From Natronomonas marina (GTDB taxonomy: Archaea > Halobacteriota > Halobacteria > Halobacteriales > Haloarculaceae), in assembly GCF_024298905.1 (NCBI RefSeq), contig NZ_CP101154.1, positions 1,054,001 through 1,118,000 on the forward strand: a DNA stretch of 64,000 bases, read 5' to 3'. Made by a program: the position numbers and the translations under genes. The notes beneath the pieces are model-generated. The model was given only the letters and a program-made list of their open reading frames with translations, did no database searches and was not told the DNA's origin. Below, one piece after another: positions 1-9,258 of the stretch. Position 1 is the stretch's first letter, and the number at the start of each line of letters is the position of its first letter.

Positions 1-339
1 ATTTGGAGGGACGCCAGCAAGGAGGGCTAACTTGCAATTGTACCCGTAACCTGCCCCGACATCTAAAAAATGACTCTCCGAATCCAGTAATTCGATTAAT
101 CGGTCGACTAAGCCGGGTTCGTAGAGACAGGGACTCCGCTCCGATATTAGCCCTGCAGACTTTGGAACTTCAAGCGTAAAATCGCCATAATCGCTGCAGA
201 ACGAGAGTGTTTCCAAGCGGGTGTATTTGCCCCGGTATCGCTGTACGGGTTCGCTGTAGTATATTTGACCAATATGTGTGCGCTTTAGTCTATATCTAAG
301 CGAATGGGGCAAAGTTCTTCTGACTTTATCAATCATCAT
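1..339 (-). CDS. FkbM-like SAM methyltransferase (N-terminal part)
   Basis: An open frame on the minus strand runs from ATG at 337-339 (a second ATG at 334-336 is possible) off the left edge of the window, giving 113 codons. A TGA at 346-348 closes the frame upstream. Near residue 95 it reads SHFLDVGAGYGYN, a good match to methyltransferase motif I (the SAM-binding glycine loop). About 90 residues precede this motif, which is usual for FkbM-type sugar O-methyltransferases. It lies 60 bases downstream of a glycosyltransferase on the same strand and may share its transcript. The likely role is methylation of a sugar in a surface glycan. The methyltransferase assignment is good; the FkbM subfamily is inference because the C-terminal half is outside the window. 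Confidence 0.72.
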   Translation of the reverse strand, partial: MMIDKVRRTLPHSLRYRLKRTHIGQIYYSEPVQRYRGKYTRLETLSFCSDYGDFTLEVPKSAGLISERSPCLYEPGLVDRLIELLDSESHFLDVGAGYGYNCKLALLAGVPPN

Positions 340-399
340 AGTCAATCAAAAAGAGCACTTGCACATTTACTTATCGGGATCGTGTTTACGAGGACATAT

Positions 400-1230
400 T
401 TATTTCAACTTGGATAGTTGCTCCAGAACTCCTTTGACTACTCCGGTGATTCCTTCGTTTTTATACCGAGTTCTAATTTTATTTGCGTACGTTCTGCTGT
501 GGATAACATTGTAACCCCCGGTTCCATTGGGCGCAAATGAACGAGCAATAGTTTGATTGTTTAGGGTGTTTCGTGCTTCTTCAATAGAGTATTGTTCGAC
601 AGCACCTTCAGAACTGACGTCTAATATTCTACCATGGAAACAAATGATTTGCCCTACCGCCAATCCAGGATACCTAAATTTGCAATTATATTCGGGAGGT
701 AATGTAGCGACTCGCAAGTCACTATGATATAGGGTATGTCTGAAACTTGGCTGATCACCTGGCCGAAGATTTGTCCGTTCCTGATACGTTCTTTTCCACC
801 GGTCAATAAATGATTTAACATTAAGTGACTTTTTGAATGCTATAATCCCTGTATTGTATTCCGGGAAGGTTTTGGGTACATCTGGATTTTCATAAGCCAT
901 CCGGCTGTAATTATCATGGTTATGAACAGCAGCTATATCAAATTGATCTAGGATTTCGAACACCGGGTCTAAATCGCCATCAACCCAAATATCTGTATCC
1001 ATGTACAAAGATCGATCAAATGGCAACTCCAACGCGCCCGGTTTATCAGCGAAGGAACCCGATAAGGAAGTTTCGATACTCAAATCAAACACATCTGATA
1101 CTTCAGAAGTGTCATCGGTTATAATTCCAATAGTAAGATCTGGGTTTGATTCTCGAACAGAATAAGCTGAGAGCTCAGCTTCGGCAAGTAATTGGTCTGC
1201 TGCACAGATATATACAACTCCTCGGGTCAT
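400..1230 (-). CDS. GT8-like glycosyltransferase (GT-A fold)
   Basis: This 276-residue protein starts at ATG 1228-1230. It opens with a Rossmann-like strand (GVVYICAAD). Near residue 97 it has MDTDIWV, which fits the metal-binding DxD motif of GT-A enzymes in a hydrophobic context. Further on are EYNTGIIAFKK and GDQPSFRHTLY, resembling the acceptor-side region of GT8 or nucleotide-diphospho-sugar transferases, and a late histidine in ICFHGRILD that could contact the diphosphate. No signal peptide is visible, so it should act on the cytoplasmic side on a lipid-linked or nucleotide-sugar substrate. The gene is AT-rich like its neighbours. The donor sugar cannot be read from sequence. Confidence 0.7.
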   Translation of the reverse strand: MTRGVVYICAADQLLAEAELSAYSVRESNPDLTIGIITDDTSEVSDVFDLSIETSLSGSFADKPGALELPFDRSLYMDTDIWVDGDLDPVFEILDQFDIAAVHNHDNYSRMAYENPDVPKTFPEYNTGIIAFKKSLNVKSFIDRWKRTYQERTNLRPGDQPSFRHTLYHSDLRVATLPPEYNCKFRYPGLAVGQIICFHGRILDVSSEGAVEQYSIEEARNTLNNQTIARSFAPNGTGGYNVIHSRTYANKIRTRYKNEGITGVVKGVLEQLSKLK

Positions 1231-1426
1231 GTCTATATTAGAGGGTGCATTGATAATGAGTGTTCACTAATCATAGAAGCGCAGTTTGCAGATATATTCA
1301 ACAGACAACAACAGTCGAATCGTTATTTTACCAGTAGCGTTGTAGCGCAAAACACAGGCAAACACGAAATCATAATAATGATAAATGATAACAGTCTACG
1401 ATGACAACAATAGATACTAATCTGCC

Positions 1427-2260
1427 ATGAAATTAGCTGTCCGGGACGATGATACCTGTTTCTACACCTCACCATCAACTCTACGGGAAGTATATGAAGA
1501 ATTTTGGGATGACATTCCAATCACGTTAGCCTGTGTCCCGAATGTGGCGGCAGATGCGGATGTAGTGATCGATATTGAAGATACAGAAACAAATCGAAAA
1601 ATTACAGAAAACCGAAGTCTAGTTGAATTTATACAACACCAAATTAAATGCGGCAGGTTCGAAGTTGCACTTCATGGGTACCATCATAATACACCAAATG
1701 ATAAACCTGAATACGTTAGTGGTGGAAAACTAAAAGAAAAAACCGCACATGGTGTAGAAATTCTTAGTGACGGATTTGATATAGAGATAGACGTATTTGT
1801 CCCTCCACACGTTAGGCTCTCAAATAGAGGCCTGAAAGCTATTGCACATGAGGGACTTAATGTGGCAAGAGGACGGGGACCACGCCCAAGAGAATTACAG
1901 ATGAGTCCTCAGTGGATTACTACGTACGGACAACTTCTTAGTTTCTATCTACAGAAGGGCCGTCAATACCGATACCCATTCCCTCTCGACTATGGGACTC
2001 ATCAAGAAGTTTACTGTCACAGAATAAATGAAAATTCAAATATGAAAGAAATAAAGAAATCGTTTGATTATGTTTATAAAAACGATGGGGTATTCTGTGT
2101 TTCAGCTCATGCAGCAGCACTTTCAAAGGAAGGACGTAAGAAGCTAAGGCAGGTACTCAGGTACGCGATCGATCACGAAGTAGAGCCAGTATCAATAAGA
2201 GAATTGTTGAACACCTCTCAGTCAAGTATGCAATTGAAGAGTTTTATTACTGGTAAATAA
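1427..2260 (+). CDS. Polysaccharide deacetylase-like protein
   Basis: This 277-residue protein starts at ATG 1427. The N-terminus has VRDDDTCFY, where the acidic cluster matches the metal-binding Asp pair of NodB-fold carbohydrate esterases. Around residue 86, ALHGYHHN supplies the HxxxH metal ligands, and FVPPHVRLS resembles the later substrate-groove motif. The order and spacing fit polysaccharide deacetylase or DUF2334-type proteins. No signal peptide is visible, so an intracellular lipid-linked or nucleotide-bound sugar is the more likely substrate. The next gene (2275) begins 14 bases downstream on the same strand, suggesting co-transcription. A second deacetylase-like gene lies at 6762-7703 with different base composition. 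Confidence 0.72.
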   Translation: MKLAVRDDDTCFYTSPSTLREVYEEFWDDIPITLACVPNVAADADVVIDIEDTETNRKITENRSLVEFIQHQIKCGRFEVALHGYHHNTPNDKPEYVSGGKLKEKTAHGVEILSDGFDIEIDVFVPPHVRLSNRGLKAIAHEGLNVARGRGPRPRELQMSPQWITTYGQLLSFYLQKGRQYRYPFPLDYGTHQEVYCHRINENSNMKEIKKSFDYVYKNDGVFCVSAHAAALSKEGRKKLRQVLRYAIDHEVEPVSIRELLNTSQSSMQLKSFITGK

Positions 2261-2274
2261 TTGGACATTTAACT

Positions 2275-3183
2275 ATGTATAATCCGTCTCAGATGTTGCA
2301 AGCGGCTAAAAATCCGAAAAAGATTGCAAGAGAGCTCAACAGGATAGGTCACACCAGAGGCTATCTTCGTAATTGCCACCCAAAATCAATTAATATCATA
2401 GAAGAAGATTGGGACAATTTGATAATTCTGGACGCCTGTCGGTATGACAAATTTAAGAAAATTAACGACATTAATGCAAATTGTACCTATAAGTACTCAA
2501 ATTCGTCAACAACCCGTGATTTCATTAGGAACAATTTTTTTGGGAAAAAAATGCTTGATACAGTCTATATCGGTGCCAATAGCTGGTACTTAAAATTGAA
2601 AGGGCAAATTAATTCAGAAATATACAAGTTTGTGAATTTGCAAGGAGATAGCAGGGATATAGATTACGCATTTGATGATCTGAAAGTAGCCAATCCTTCT
2701 ACAGTTACACGCTATGCCAAGCAAAATTCAAACAAACACCCTCAAAAAAGACTCATTATACACTACCTTCAGCCACATCATCCGTTTCTCGGGGAGACAG
2801 GGAAACAACTGAATCAGACCTCATCCTCAATCAGCACGGTCATGTCCGACTCGTCTGTTAGTCGGAACACATTAATGAATGCTTATGAAGAAAATTTATC
2901 AATTGTTCTTGAGGAAGTTAAAAATCTCTTATCATTCTTGCAGGGAAAGACAGTTGTAACAGCTGATCATGGCGAAATGCTTGGAGAACGTCATGATTAC
3001 ATCCCCCTTCGAGACTATGGACACCACAGCCATATTTTCAACAAACCAACAATAAAGATACCCTGGTTAAAAATAAACAACGGAGCTAGAAAAGAGATCA
3101 CCTCAGCTGGGTGTAGTATGAATGAAGGGTACGACGATAAAGAAATTAAATCTAATCTAAAAGACTTGGGATATACATTTTAA
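2275..3183 (+). CDS. Alkaline-phosphatase-fold (sulfatase-like) hydrolase
   Basis: This 302-residue protein starts at ATG 2275. NLIILDACRYD near residue 48 gives the first metal-binding Asp (D53). A Ser/Thr cluster at residues 77-80 sits where sulfatases carry their nucleophile. HYLQPHHPF and VVTADHGEMLGERHDY give the later His/Asp metal ligands. The sulfatase formylglycine motif (C/S-x-P-S-R) is absent, so a phosphodiesterase or phosphotransferase role is as likely as sulfatase activity. No signal peptide is visible. The protein ends LKDLGYTF, the same terminal signature as four other enzymes in this window. It probably forms a pair with the upstream deacetylase. The chemistry is unresolved. 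Confidence 0.7.
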   Translation: MYNPSQMLQAAKNPKKIARELNRIGHTRGYLRNCHPKSINIIEEDWDNLIILDACRYDKFKKINDINANCTYKYSNSSTTRDFIRNNFFGKKMLDTVYIGANSWYLKLKGQINSEIYKFVNLQGDSRDIDYAFDDLKVANPSTVTRYAKQNSNKHPQKRLIIHYLQPHHPFLGETGKQLNQTSSSISTVMSDSSVSRNTLMNAYEENLSIVLEEVKNLLSFLQGKTVVTADHGEMLGERHDYIPLRDYGHHSHIFNKPTIKIPWLKINNGARKEITSAGCSMNEGYDDKEIKSNLKDLGYTF

Positions 3184-3219
3184 ATGATTAGCTTATTTTC
3201 AAAATTTTATAACCATCTA

Positions 3220-4452
3220 CTATTCAGTGTGGCTCAAATCTCTAATCACGTCTACCACTCGGTTCGAGTGCCGTTTCCACGAATACCTTTCTGCAGTTTC
3301 GATTGCAGAATCCCCCATTCGTTTGCAAATTTCGGGATTATTTTTCAAATATCTAATCTTATTAGCTAAGAGTTCAGGGTCTCTTGGCGGTATAACAAAT
3401 CCTTCTTCTCCATCAGTAATAACATCGTTAATTCCAGAATTAGTCGTAACGATAACCGGAAGACCTGCTGCCATCGCCTCTAGCGGAGCCTTTGGGAACC
3501 CTTCAGATAAACTCGGAAATACGAACACATTAGCTTCTGATAAGTACTCACGCGGGTCAACATGTCCCGGCATGACCACATCCTTCGGGGGGTTCTCAAT
3601 GACTTTCTTAATATTATCCGATATATTTCCACATAAAAGTAATTTACTATTATCCAGCTCTAATTTATCCCATGCGATTAACAAATACCGTATTCCCTTG
3701 AGCAAGTTTATACTACCCACATAGATAGCCGAGAATTCTCCGGATTTGGGTTCACATTTCTCGGGATAATCATCAACATTTACACCTTGCGGGATTACAG
3801 ATATTTTCTTTTTATCTATACCTGCCTGTACATATGACCTCTTTACGAAATTTGATAGTGCTATTATATGATCAGCCTTACTTAATGTTTGTCTACGATG
3901 CTCAGCCCGTCGGTGGGAGCAGAGTTCAGTAGATAACTCTATCCCGGCCCGCTCCGCTTCGTTAATTCGCCGTTTGAGACTTGAACTTACCAGTTCAGTT
4001 GGTCCTCGTACAATAACCCGGGTTTTCGAGGCGGTGTTTGATTCGACTGTCCTGATCAGTCCGGGCTGGTAATGAAAGTGTAAATCGGCAAAGTCATTTT
4101 TAGCCAGAACAGAAGAGAAATAATCGAATATAGTCTCTGAAACATATCTGTCTGGAAAGCCTGACGAAAGCCGTCCTATACCACTAAGTGCTCGAGGGAT
4201 TTTTCTCCCGCCAATTATGGGTTTAGATACATTATATTCCACCGACTTCTCAATTCCACGAGCGTAAACGGTATTTAATATGCCAGCCGAATCTAGTTCC
4301 CGTCCAAGATATGTTAGGGGCTGGCCAGGCTGCGAACCAATATCAGCATAGCCGAATACGCTCACCTCCATAAGAGTATGAGAGAGTAGATCATCGATAA
4401 CTCTATTGGTACGAACCGATACATTACCAACATTGTAGCCGACAATAATCAA
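3220..4452 (-). CDS. GT4-family glycosyltransferase (TTG start)
   Basis: This 410-residue GT-B enzyme has a C-terminal donor domain with AIYVGSINLLKGI and FVFPSLSEGFPKAPLE, the E-x7-E signature of the GT4 family, followed by AMAAGLPVIVT. The longest frame begins with TTG at 4450-4452, giving MIIVGYNVGN, which suits the first strand of a GT-B domain. The next ATG is at 4371 and would remove that strand, so TTG is preferred. Its start lies only two bases from the divergent start at 4455, so the two promoters must lie within each other's coding sequence or one start is wrong. Likely role: elongation of a lipid-linked surface glycan in the cytoplasm. AT-rich like its neighbours. Confidence 0.82.
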   Translation of the reverse strand: MIIVGYNVGNVSVRTNRVIDDLLSHTLMEVSVFGYADIGSQPGQPLTYLGRELDSAGILNTVYARGIEKSVEYNVSKPIIGGRKIPRALSGIGRLSSGFPDRYVSETIFDYFSSVLAKNDFADLHFHYQPGLIRTVESNTASKTRVIVRGPTELVSSSLKRRINEAERAGIELSTELCSHRRAEHRRQTLSKADHIIALSNFVKRSYVQAGIDKKKISVIPQGVNVDDYPEKCEPKSGEFSAIYVGSINLLKGIRYLLIAWDKLELDNSKLLLCGNISDNIKKVIENPPKDVVMPGHVDPREYLSEANVFVFPSLSEGFPKAPLEAMAAGLPVIVTTNSGINDVITDGEEGFVIPPRDPELLANKIRYLKNNPEICKRMGDSAIETAERYSWKRHSNRVVDVIRDLSHTE

Positions 4453-4454
4453 AA

Positions 4455-5576
4455 ATGGACAAAAATTTAGAAATCTGCTTTATTGCGCCATATTTATATA
4501 AATATCTGGACGAGAAAGAGAACAAACCAGCAGGAGGAGCGCAAAGACAGCAATACTTGCTAGCGTCAGAATTGAAAAACAGAGGATATTCAATCAAGCT
4601 TTTGGTCGAAGATGTTGGGCAGGATAAAGAGCAGTCCATCGAGGATATGTTAGTTGTTTCCGGATGCCCTACCAATATTTCTTCATTTTTCAAAATTCCC
4701 CAGCAGATCTGTTTACTGTGGCATGCTATTTATACCATTGATGCAGATATTTATTATGTTAGAGGGGCGCCCCGTCTGACGATCGCAGTCGGCATAGGAT
4801 GTAAGCTACTTGGTAAAAATTTTGTTTTTTGCGCCGCAAACGATTCAGACATTTTCAAGAGTCATCTTCAGGAAAAATATACAAAGCCAGTTAGAAAAGC
4901 ATATTTTTGGACGATACGGAATGCTGATACCGTGATTTCACAGACAAACCGACAACGATCACAAATGGAGTCAGATTTTAATATCGATAGTGTACGTATT
5001 CCGAATGGTTATACAATTCCTGACTCAAAGTGTTTGCTTCACCACGAGGAGCGACAATTCGTTTTGTGGGTAGGAAGCAGTGATCCTAATCAGAAGCGCC
5101 CTGAGAAATTCCTCAAGTTGGCAAAAAGTCTCCCTGAAGAAGATTTTGTAATGATATCAAAGCCCCACCCAGGAAGAGAAAAATATCACGATGAGCTAAA
5201 AAACAGAGCAGAAAATATAGATAACATTTATTTCTTAGGTACAACGCCACCAGACTTAGTCCATGAGTACCACAGGCGTGCTAAGGTTTTTATAAATACC
5301 TCCGCATATGAAGGCTTCCCAAATACCTTTCTCGAAGCGTGGCGTTTTGCTACGCCGATCGTCTCACTATCGTTTGATGTTGATCAAATACTTAGGACGA
5401 AAGAAGTCGGGATGCACTCGGGTAGTCAAGCACAGTTAGAAGAAGATACGGAGTTACTTCTCTCCGCTCCTGAACGCCGAAATCAGATGGGTCAAAATGG
5501 CAGGGAATTGTTGAAGGAGAAGTATTCACTCTCATCCGTTACTGACAGGTATGAAGAGGTGTTCAAATGTATTTAG
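4455..5576 (+). CDS. GT4-family glycosyltransferase
   Basis: This 373-residue GT-B enzyme starts at ATG 4455. The N-terminal half has ICFIAPYLYKY and KPAGGAQRQQYLLA, a typical acceptor-domain opening with the GGA loop. The C-terminal half has VLWVGSSDPNQKRPEKFL and VFINTSAYEGFPNTFLE, containing the E-x7-E signature, then ATPIVSL. It should transfer a sugar from a nucleotide donor to a growing glycan at the inner membrane face. It is transcribed divergently from the GT4 gene at 3220-4452. The following membrane-protein gene at 5619 is 42 bases downstream on the same strand. Donor and acceptor are not predictable. Confidence 0.84.
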   Translation: MDKNLEICFIAPYLYKYLDEKENKPAGGAQRQQYLLASELKNRGYSIKLLVEDVGQDKEQSIEDMLVVSGCPTNISSFFKIPQQICLLWHAIYTIDADIYYVRGAPRLTIAVGIGCKLLGKNFVFCAANDSDIFKSHLQEKYTKPVRKAYFWTIRNADTVISQTNRQRSQMESDFNIDSVRIPNGYTIPDSKCLLHHEERQFVLWVGSSDPNQKRPEKFLKLAKSLPEEDFVMISKPHPGREKYHDELKNRAENIDNIYFLGTTPPDLVHEYHRRAKVFINTSAYEGFPNTFLEAWRFATPIVSLSFDVDQILRTKEVGMHSGSQAQLEEDTELLLSAPERRNQMGQNGRELLKEKYSLSSVTDRYEEVFKCI

Positions 5577-5618
5577 TAGATACTGGAATTCCGGACCCAC
5601 CTGATAATTGGATGAAAC

Positions 5619-6728
5619 ATGAATACCCAATATAAAGCATATCTGGTATGCATTTTATGTTATATATCAACACGAACGTTCGGTGTTGCACTAACGACGC
5701 TAACGGATTTAAACACGTACGCCCAAGCAGATGTTGAACAATTCTGGAAGGCATCCTACTTCATATTTGAGAGTCTAGCCCGGGGCAGCTATTCCACTTC
5801 ACCGGAATTTTCTGGAATCGATAATATCTGGGGATCGTTCCTTGCCCCTTTCTGGTTTTTGCCTGGCCCCAATCGCGTCTATGCACGTATTGGCATGGCT
5901 CTACTTGCAGGTGTTGCAGTATACAATGTCTACATCATAACACGTGCATACGGATCACATAGAGCAGCGGTTTACGCTGTTACCCCGCCTATATTTTATC
6001 CGAGTTTCATTCTCATACACAGTACGGTCCTCCGAGAGGCGGCTGTTCTTTTCGGACTCACCACAGGAGCGCGCTTTTTCATCGCCCCTTCAGATAGGTT
6101 GACACTGCCAACAAACTACCTCCTCGCGGTCTCCTTTTTATTGCTATCAGCATTGCTCCGTTCAGAAAACCTGCCGGTGATTGCCATATTACTGGGTATT
6201 GCCCTCACACTCAAGTATCGAGGTGTTATAACAGATTCCACAGCTAGATACTTACTCGTACCTATTGGCTCTGCTGCAGCCGTTATATCTTATTCGCGAA
6301 TCAAAATATTACTCCAATCGCTAGCAACACTCCGTCGGAAGAGAGCCCGTGGACGGACCGAGTACTTGGGACATGTGTTTCCTGAAACCGTACCTGCAGC
6401 GGTCGCTTTCAGCTGGGTCGGAGCAGTGTATTTCCTTTTTACTCCGTTTCCCTGGATGGTTGAGGAAATAACTGGATTCGTTGCTCTCTTTGAGGCGGTT
6501 GGAAACGTGGTCTACGCACTCTTTGGTATTGTCGGAGCACGAACGCTCTGGAGGCGTAATCTCGCTGTCGGAGTTACACTAACTATGGGTGTACTCCTCG
6601 GAGCCATTCTCTATGGCTTGGGGACTGCGAATGTCGGGACGGCTATTCGGCATCGGCAAATGATACTCTGGGCGCTGTTTATATTAGGCGGAATAGGCAT
6701 ATCCGAAACGGTTCAGCTGAAGGCCTGA
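5619..6728 (+). CDS. Polytopic membrane protein, possibly glycan-related
   Basis: This 369-residue protein starts at ATG 5619 and has roughly eight to ten hydrophobic segments, with short loops and a central basic stretch near residues 225-245 (LRRKRARGRTEYLG). I do not recognise a diagnostic motif. Its composition and position beside two glycosyltransferases would suit a polysaccharide polymerase, an integral-membrane glycosyltransferase or an EpsG/Wzy-like protein, but that is inference from context. It is the last gene of the AT-rich island. Just after its stop the base composition rises sharply to the level of the rest of the chromosome. Confidence 0.6.
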   Translation: MNTQYKAYLVCILCYISTRTFGVALTTLTDLNTYAQADVEQFWKASYFIFESLARGSYSTSPEFSGIDNIWGSFLAPFWFLPGPNRVYARIGMALLAGVAVYNVYIITRAYGSHRAAVYAVTPPIFYPSFILIHSTVLREAAVLFGLTTGARFFIAPSDRLTLPTNYLLAVSFLLLSALLRSENLPVIAILLGIALTLKYRGVITDSTARYLLVPIGSAAAVISYSRIKILLQSLATLRRKRARGRTEYLGHVFPETVPAAVAFSWVGAVYFLFTPFPWMVEEITGFVALFEAVGNVVYALFGIVGARTLWRRNLAVGVTLTMGVLLGAILYGLGTANVGTAIRHRQMILWALFILGGIGISETVQLKA

Positions 6729-6761
6729 AGGATAGCCAAATGAAATATTTCATTTCGCATT

Positions 6762-7703
6762 TCAGAATTTCATCGACGCGACTTCTTCCATCGGCCGAAC
6801 AACGAGACGCCCGTCGGAGACCAGTTCCCTCGCCGTTTCCAGCACCCGCTCGAATCGACGAAGCTCCGCGTCGGGGTCACCAGCGAGGTTGAACGGGTGA
6901 AACCACAGGTGGAACACCTTCCCGGTCCGGGCCGCGCGTCGCAGGCCGCGCTTCGCGCGAGCGACACTACTCCCCGGCGGTGTGTATTTCCAGCCGCCCC
7001 GTCTCGGCCGGAAGGGCTGTGAGCCGGGAAGATTCACGAGGTCGCCCGCCGACCTCGGTTCGACGACCGGCGGGGTCCGGCGGGTCGCCTCATCGACGAA
7101 TCGCAGCGGCGGTTTCACCGCCTCGGGCGTCGGCGGATGCTCGTACCAGCGTGCGTCCACGCCGCGGTAGACGCGGATACCATATTCGGCGAGCACGTCG
7201 AGATGTCCGACATCGTTCCGCGGGAAGACGAAGCTCTCGGGGGACACACCAAACCCTTCGAGCGTCTCGACGGCCGCCTCGAGTTCCTCCACCGCATTCT
7301 GTCTCGAACAGCCCTCGGCACCGAGTTGCATGTGCGTCGCCCCGTGGAGCCCGATCTCCTGATCGGTCTCGCAGGACCGTATCCGGTCGACGAGCCAGGG
7401 GGCGGACCACAACTCCCGGTCGAGACCGCTCGAACAGGGCAAGGAGCCGAACCAGTCGTCGACCCCCGGCAGCGATGGGGGATTTCGGTCGCCGTGGTCG
7501 CCGTCGCAATCGACCAGGAGGTGAGAGACGACCGCCCACGTCGCCGGAATCCGGTACTCGTCGAGCAGCGCACAGAGCCGGTCGATGACCTCGGGCGTCC
7601 GCCGGTAGGCCGCCTCGTACCGCTCGACGCGCTCGACGTCGAAGGTACCCCACGCCAGTTCCGTGTCCAGCGAGAGCGTGAACACGCCCCTGTCTTCGTC
7701 CAT
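6762..7703 (-). CDS. Polysaccharide deacetylase family protein
   Basis: This 313-residue protein starts at ATG 7701-7703. FTLSLDTELAWG at the N-terminus supplies the catalytic Asp and metal Asp of the NodB fold. EIGLHGATHMQLG near residue 118 gives the HxxxH ligands, and SFVFPRNDVGHLD matches the following arginine-containing motif. The stop codon of the upstream gene at 7705 is one base away, so the pair is almost certainly co-transcribed. It is the distal gene of a minus-strand operon reaching back to about 12.9 kb. Expected role: removal of N-acetyl or O-acetyl groups from a glycan intermediate. No export signal is visible. Confidence 0.82.
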   Translation of the reverse strand: MDEDRGVFTLSLDTELAWGTFDVERVERYEAAYRRTPEVIDRLCALLDEYRIPATWAVVSHLLVDCDGDHGDRNPPSLPGVDDWFGSLPCSSGLDRELWSAPWLVDRIRSCETDQEIGLHGATHMQLGAEGCSRQNAVEELEAAVETLEGFGVSPESFVFPRNDVGHLDVLAEYGIRVYRGVDARWYEHPPTPEAVKPPLRFVDEATRRTPPVVEPRSAGDLVNLPGSQPFRPRRGGWKYTPPGSSVARAKRGLRRAARTGKVFHLWFHPFNLAGDPDAELRRFERVLETARELVSDGRLVVRPMEEVASMKF

Positions 7704-7704
7704 G

Positions 7705-9258
7705 TTACTCCATGTATCCCAGGTCGGTCAGGCGGTCGGTCACGTCGCTGTCGGTCGACTCCGCCGTCGCGCGCTCGAGGTCTGCTAGTTCCGTCCGGGA
7801 CACCGCCCGTTCGGCCGGTGCCGACCCCGACTCGAAGAGGCCACGCCGGACCGTTCCGTCCATTCGCTCGGGGACAGCGTTGCCGTGAAGATGTAGCAGC
7901 GTCGGCGCGATATCGAGGATGTGCATACCGTCGAGCGTGGCGCTCGCATCGATGTCGGGGCCGTAGCCGACGAACAGTCCCGTATCCTTGTTCTCGCCGC
8001 GCCACGTCTCCGGACTGCCGAACACGTCTTCGACCCCGATTTTCCCCTCGATGTGGACGCCGGGAGCCTGGTCGAGGACGATATCCGGCCCGCGTTCGAC
8101 GTACTCGCCGATGTATACCTCCTCACCTCTGAGGACTTGATCGAACACGGGAGCACCGGATAGGTCTGTCAACCCCTCCAGGTCCGACACGAGTTCCGCG
8201 GCGATTCGCTTCCGCTCGACGGGATCGTCGGCGAGAACGTACAGAGGCCCCTGGCCGCTGGCGACCGCCTGGGAACGCCTCCAGTCGACGACGCTTTCCT
8301 TCGCGCTCTTGTCCACCGACCCCTCCTCGTCGGGGAGATACATCTGGATGCGCTCCGGCAGCAGCCTGCGGGCAAGCCACTCGATTTCCAGCCGCGCCAG
8401 AACCGGCCGGACGCGTTCCCGAGTGAGTCCCACGGCGTGGAGGTAGTCGCTGATACTCGACCGAGTTTGCAGGTATCCGTTCTGCGCAAGCCAGGCGTTG
8501 ATTCGGACCGTCGTCCGTATCTCGTTTGCGCCGTGGTCGGACATGACGAAGAGATGCTCTAACGCTTCCATCGACAGGAGTCGACCGACCCGTTCGTCGA
8601 TTCGCTCCCAGGCTCGCCTGACCACATCCATGTCCCAGTAGAAGTGCTGGAGGACGTTCAGATAGAACACTGTCACATGAACGAACTCGTGCTCTCCGTC
8701 GGTCAGCAGGTCTTCGAGAACGTCGAAACGCGTGTCGATCAATTCGTATATCTCGTCTACGCACTCGTTATCGGAAGCTTCCTCCGACAGCAACGACATC
8801 CGCTCGGGGTGGACCGCGTAGTCGTACTCCCGCTCCAGTTCCGCCTCGAGTGAGTCCGGATACGTGTATCCGGTCTGCTCTGCGCCCGGTCCGCCAGCGA
8901 CGTGAATCCCTTCGGTACAGGACGGGGGATACGACGTAGGGAGGTTGATAACAGCCGGCTCGTCCTCCAGCAGGCGCCAGAAGTAGACGCCGTCGAAGTC
9001 GTCCGACCGGCTCCGGTTTTCGATGCGCTCGGCCGCCCGGTCGACGGACTCCCACCAGAACACGCCCAGCTTCCCGGGATTCGTCCCCGTCGCGTAACAC
9101 TGCCAGTTCGGACACGTCACCGGCGGGAGACAGCTCTGCATGTCGGCCGCTGTTCCCTCGGTCACGAGCGTCGAGAAGTTGGGGAGACGCCCCTCGTCGA
9201 GCCACGGCTGGATTAGCTCGAAAGAGCCCCCGTCGAGTCCGAGAACGACCGTCGTCAT
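7705..9258 (-). CDS. Alkaline-phosphatase-fold phosphodiesterase-like protein (NPP type)
   Basis: This 517-residue protein starts at ATG 9256-9258 and overlaps the upstream glycosyltransferase by four bases. VVLGLDGGSFE gives the metal ligand D9. PPVTCPNWQCYATG places Thr48 at the nucleophile position of nucleotide pyrophosphatase/phosphodiesterases. FVMSDHGANEI supplies the later Asp-His ligands. It lacks a Cys-type sulfatase motif. The length fits the haloarchaeal branch of this family. It ends LTDLGYME, the shared signature. Co-transcription with a glycosyltransferase and a deacetylase points to a glycan or polyprenyl-phosphate substrate, possibly a phosphodiester-linked modification; that is inference. 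Confidence 0.78.
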   Translation of the reverse strand: MTTVVLGLDGGSFELIQPWLDEGRLPNFSTLVTEGTAADMQSCLPPVTCPNWQCYATGTNPGKLGVFWWESVDRAAERIENRSRSDDFDGVYFWRLLEDEPAVINLPTSYPPSCTEGIHVAGGPGAEQTGYTYPDSLEAELEREYDYAVHPERMSLLSEEASDNECVDEIYELIDTRFDVLEDLLTDGEHEFVHVTVFYLNVLQHFYWDMDVVRRAWERIDERVGRLLSMEALEHLFVMSDHGANEIRTTVRINAWLAQNGYLQTRSSISDYLHAVGLTRERVRPVLARLEIEWLARRLLPERIQMYLPDEEGSVDKSAKESVVDWRRSQAVASGQGPLYVLADDPVERKRIAAELVSDLEGLTDLSGAPVFDQVLRGEEVYIGEYVERGPDIVLDQAPGVHIEGKIGVEDVFGSPETWRGENKDTGLFVGYGPDIDASATLDGMHILDIAPTLLHLHGNAVPERMDGTVRRGLFESGSAPAERAVSRTELADLERATAESTDSDVTDRLTDLGYME

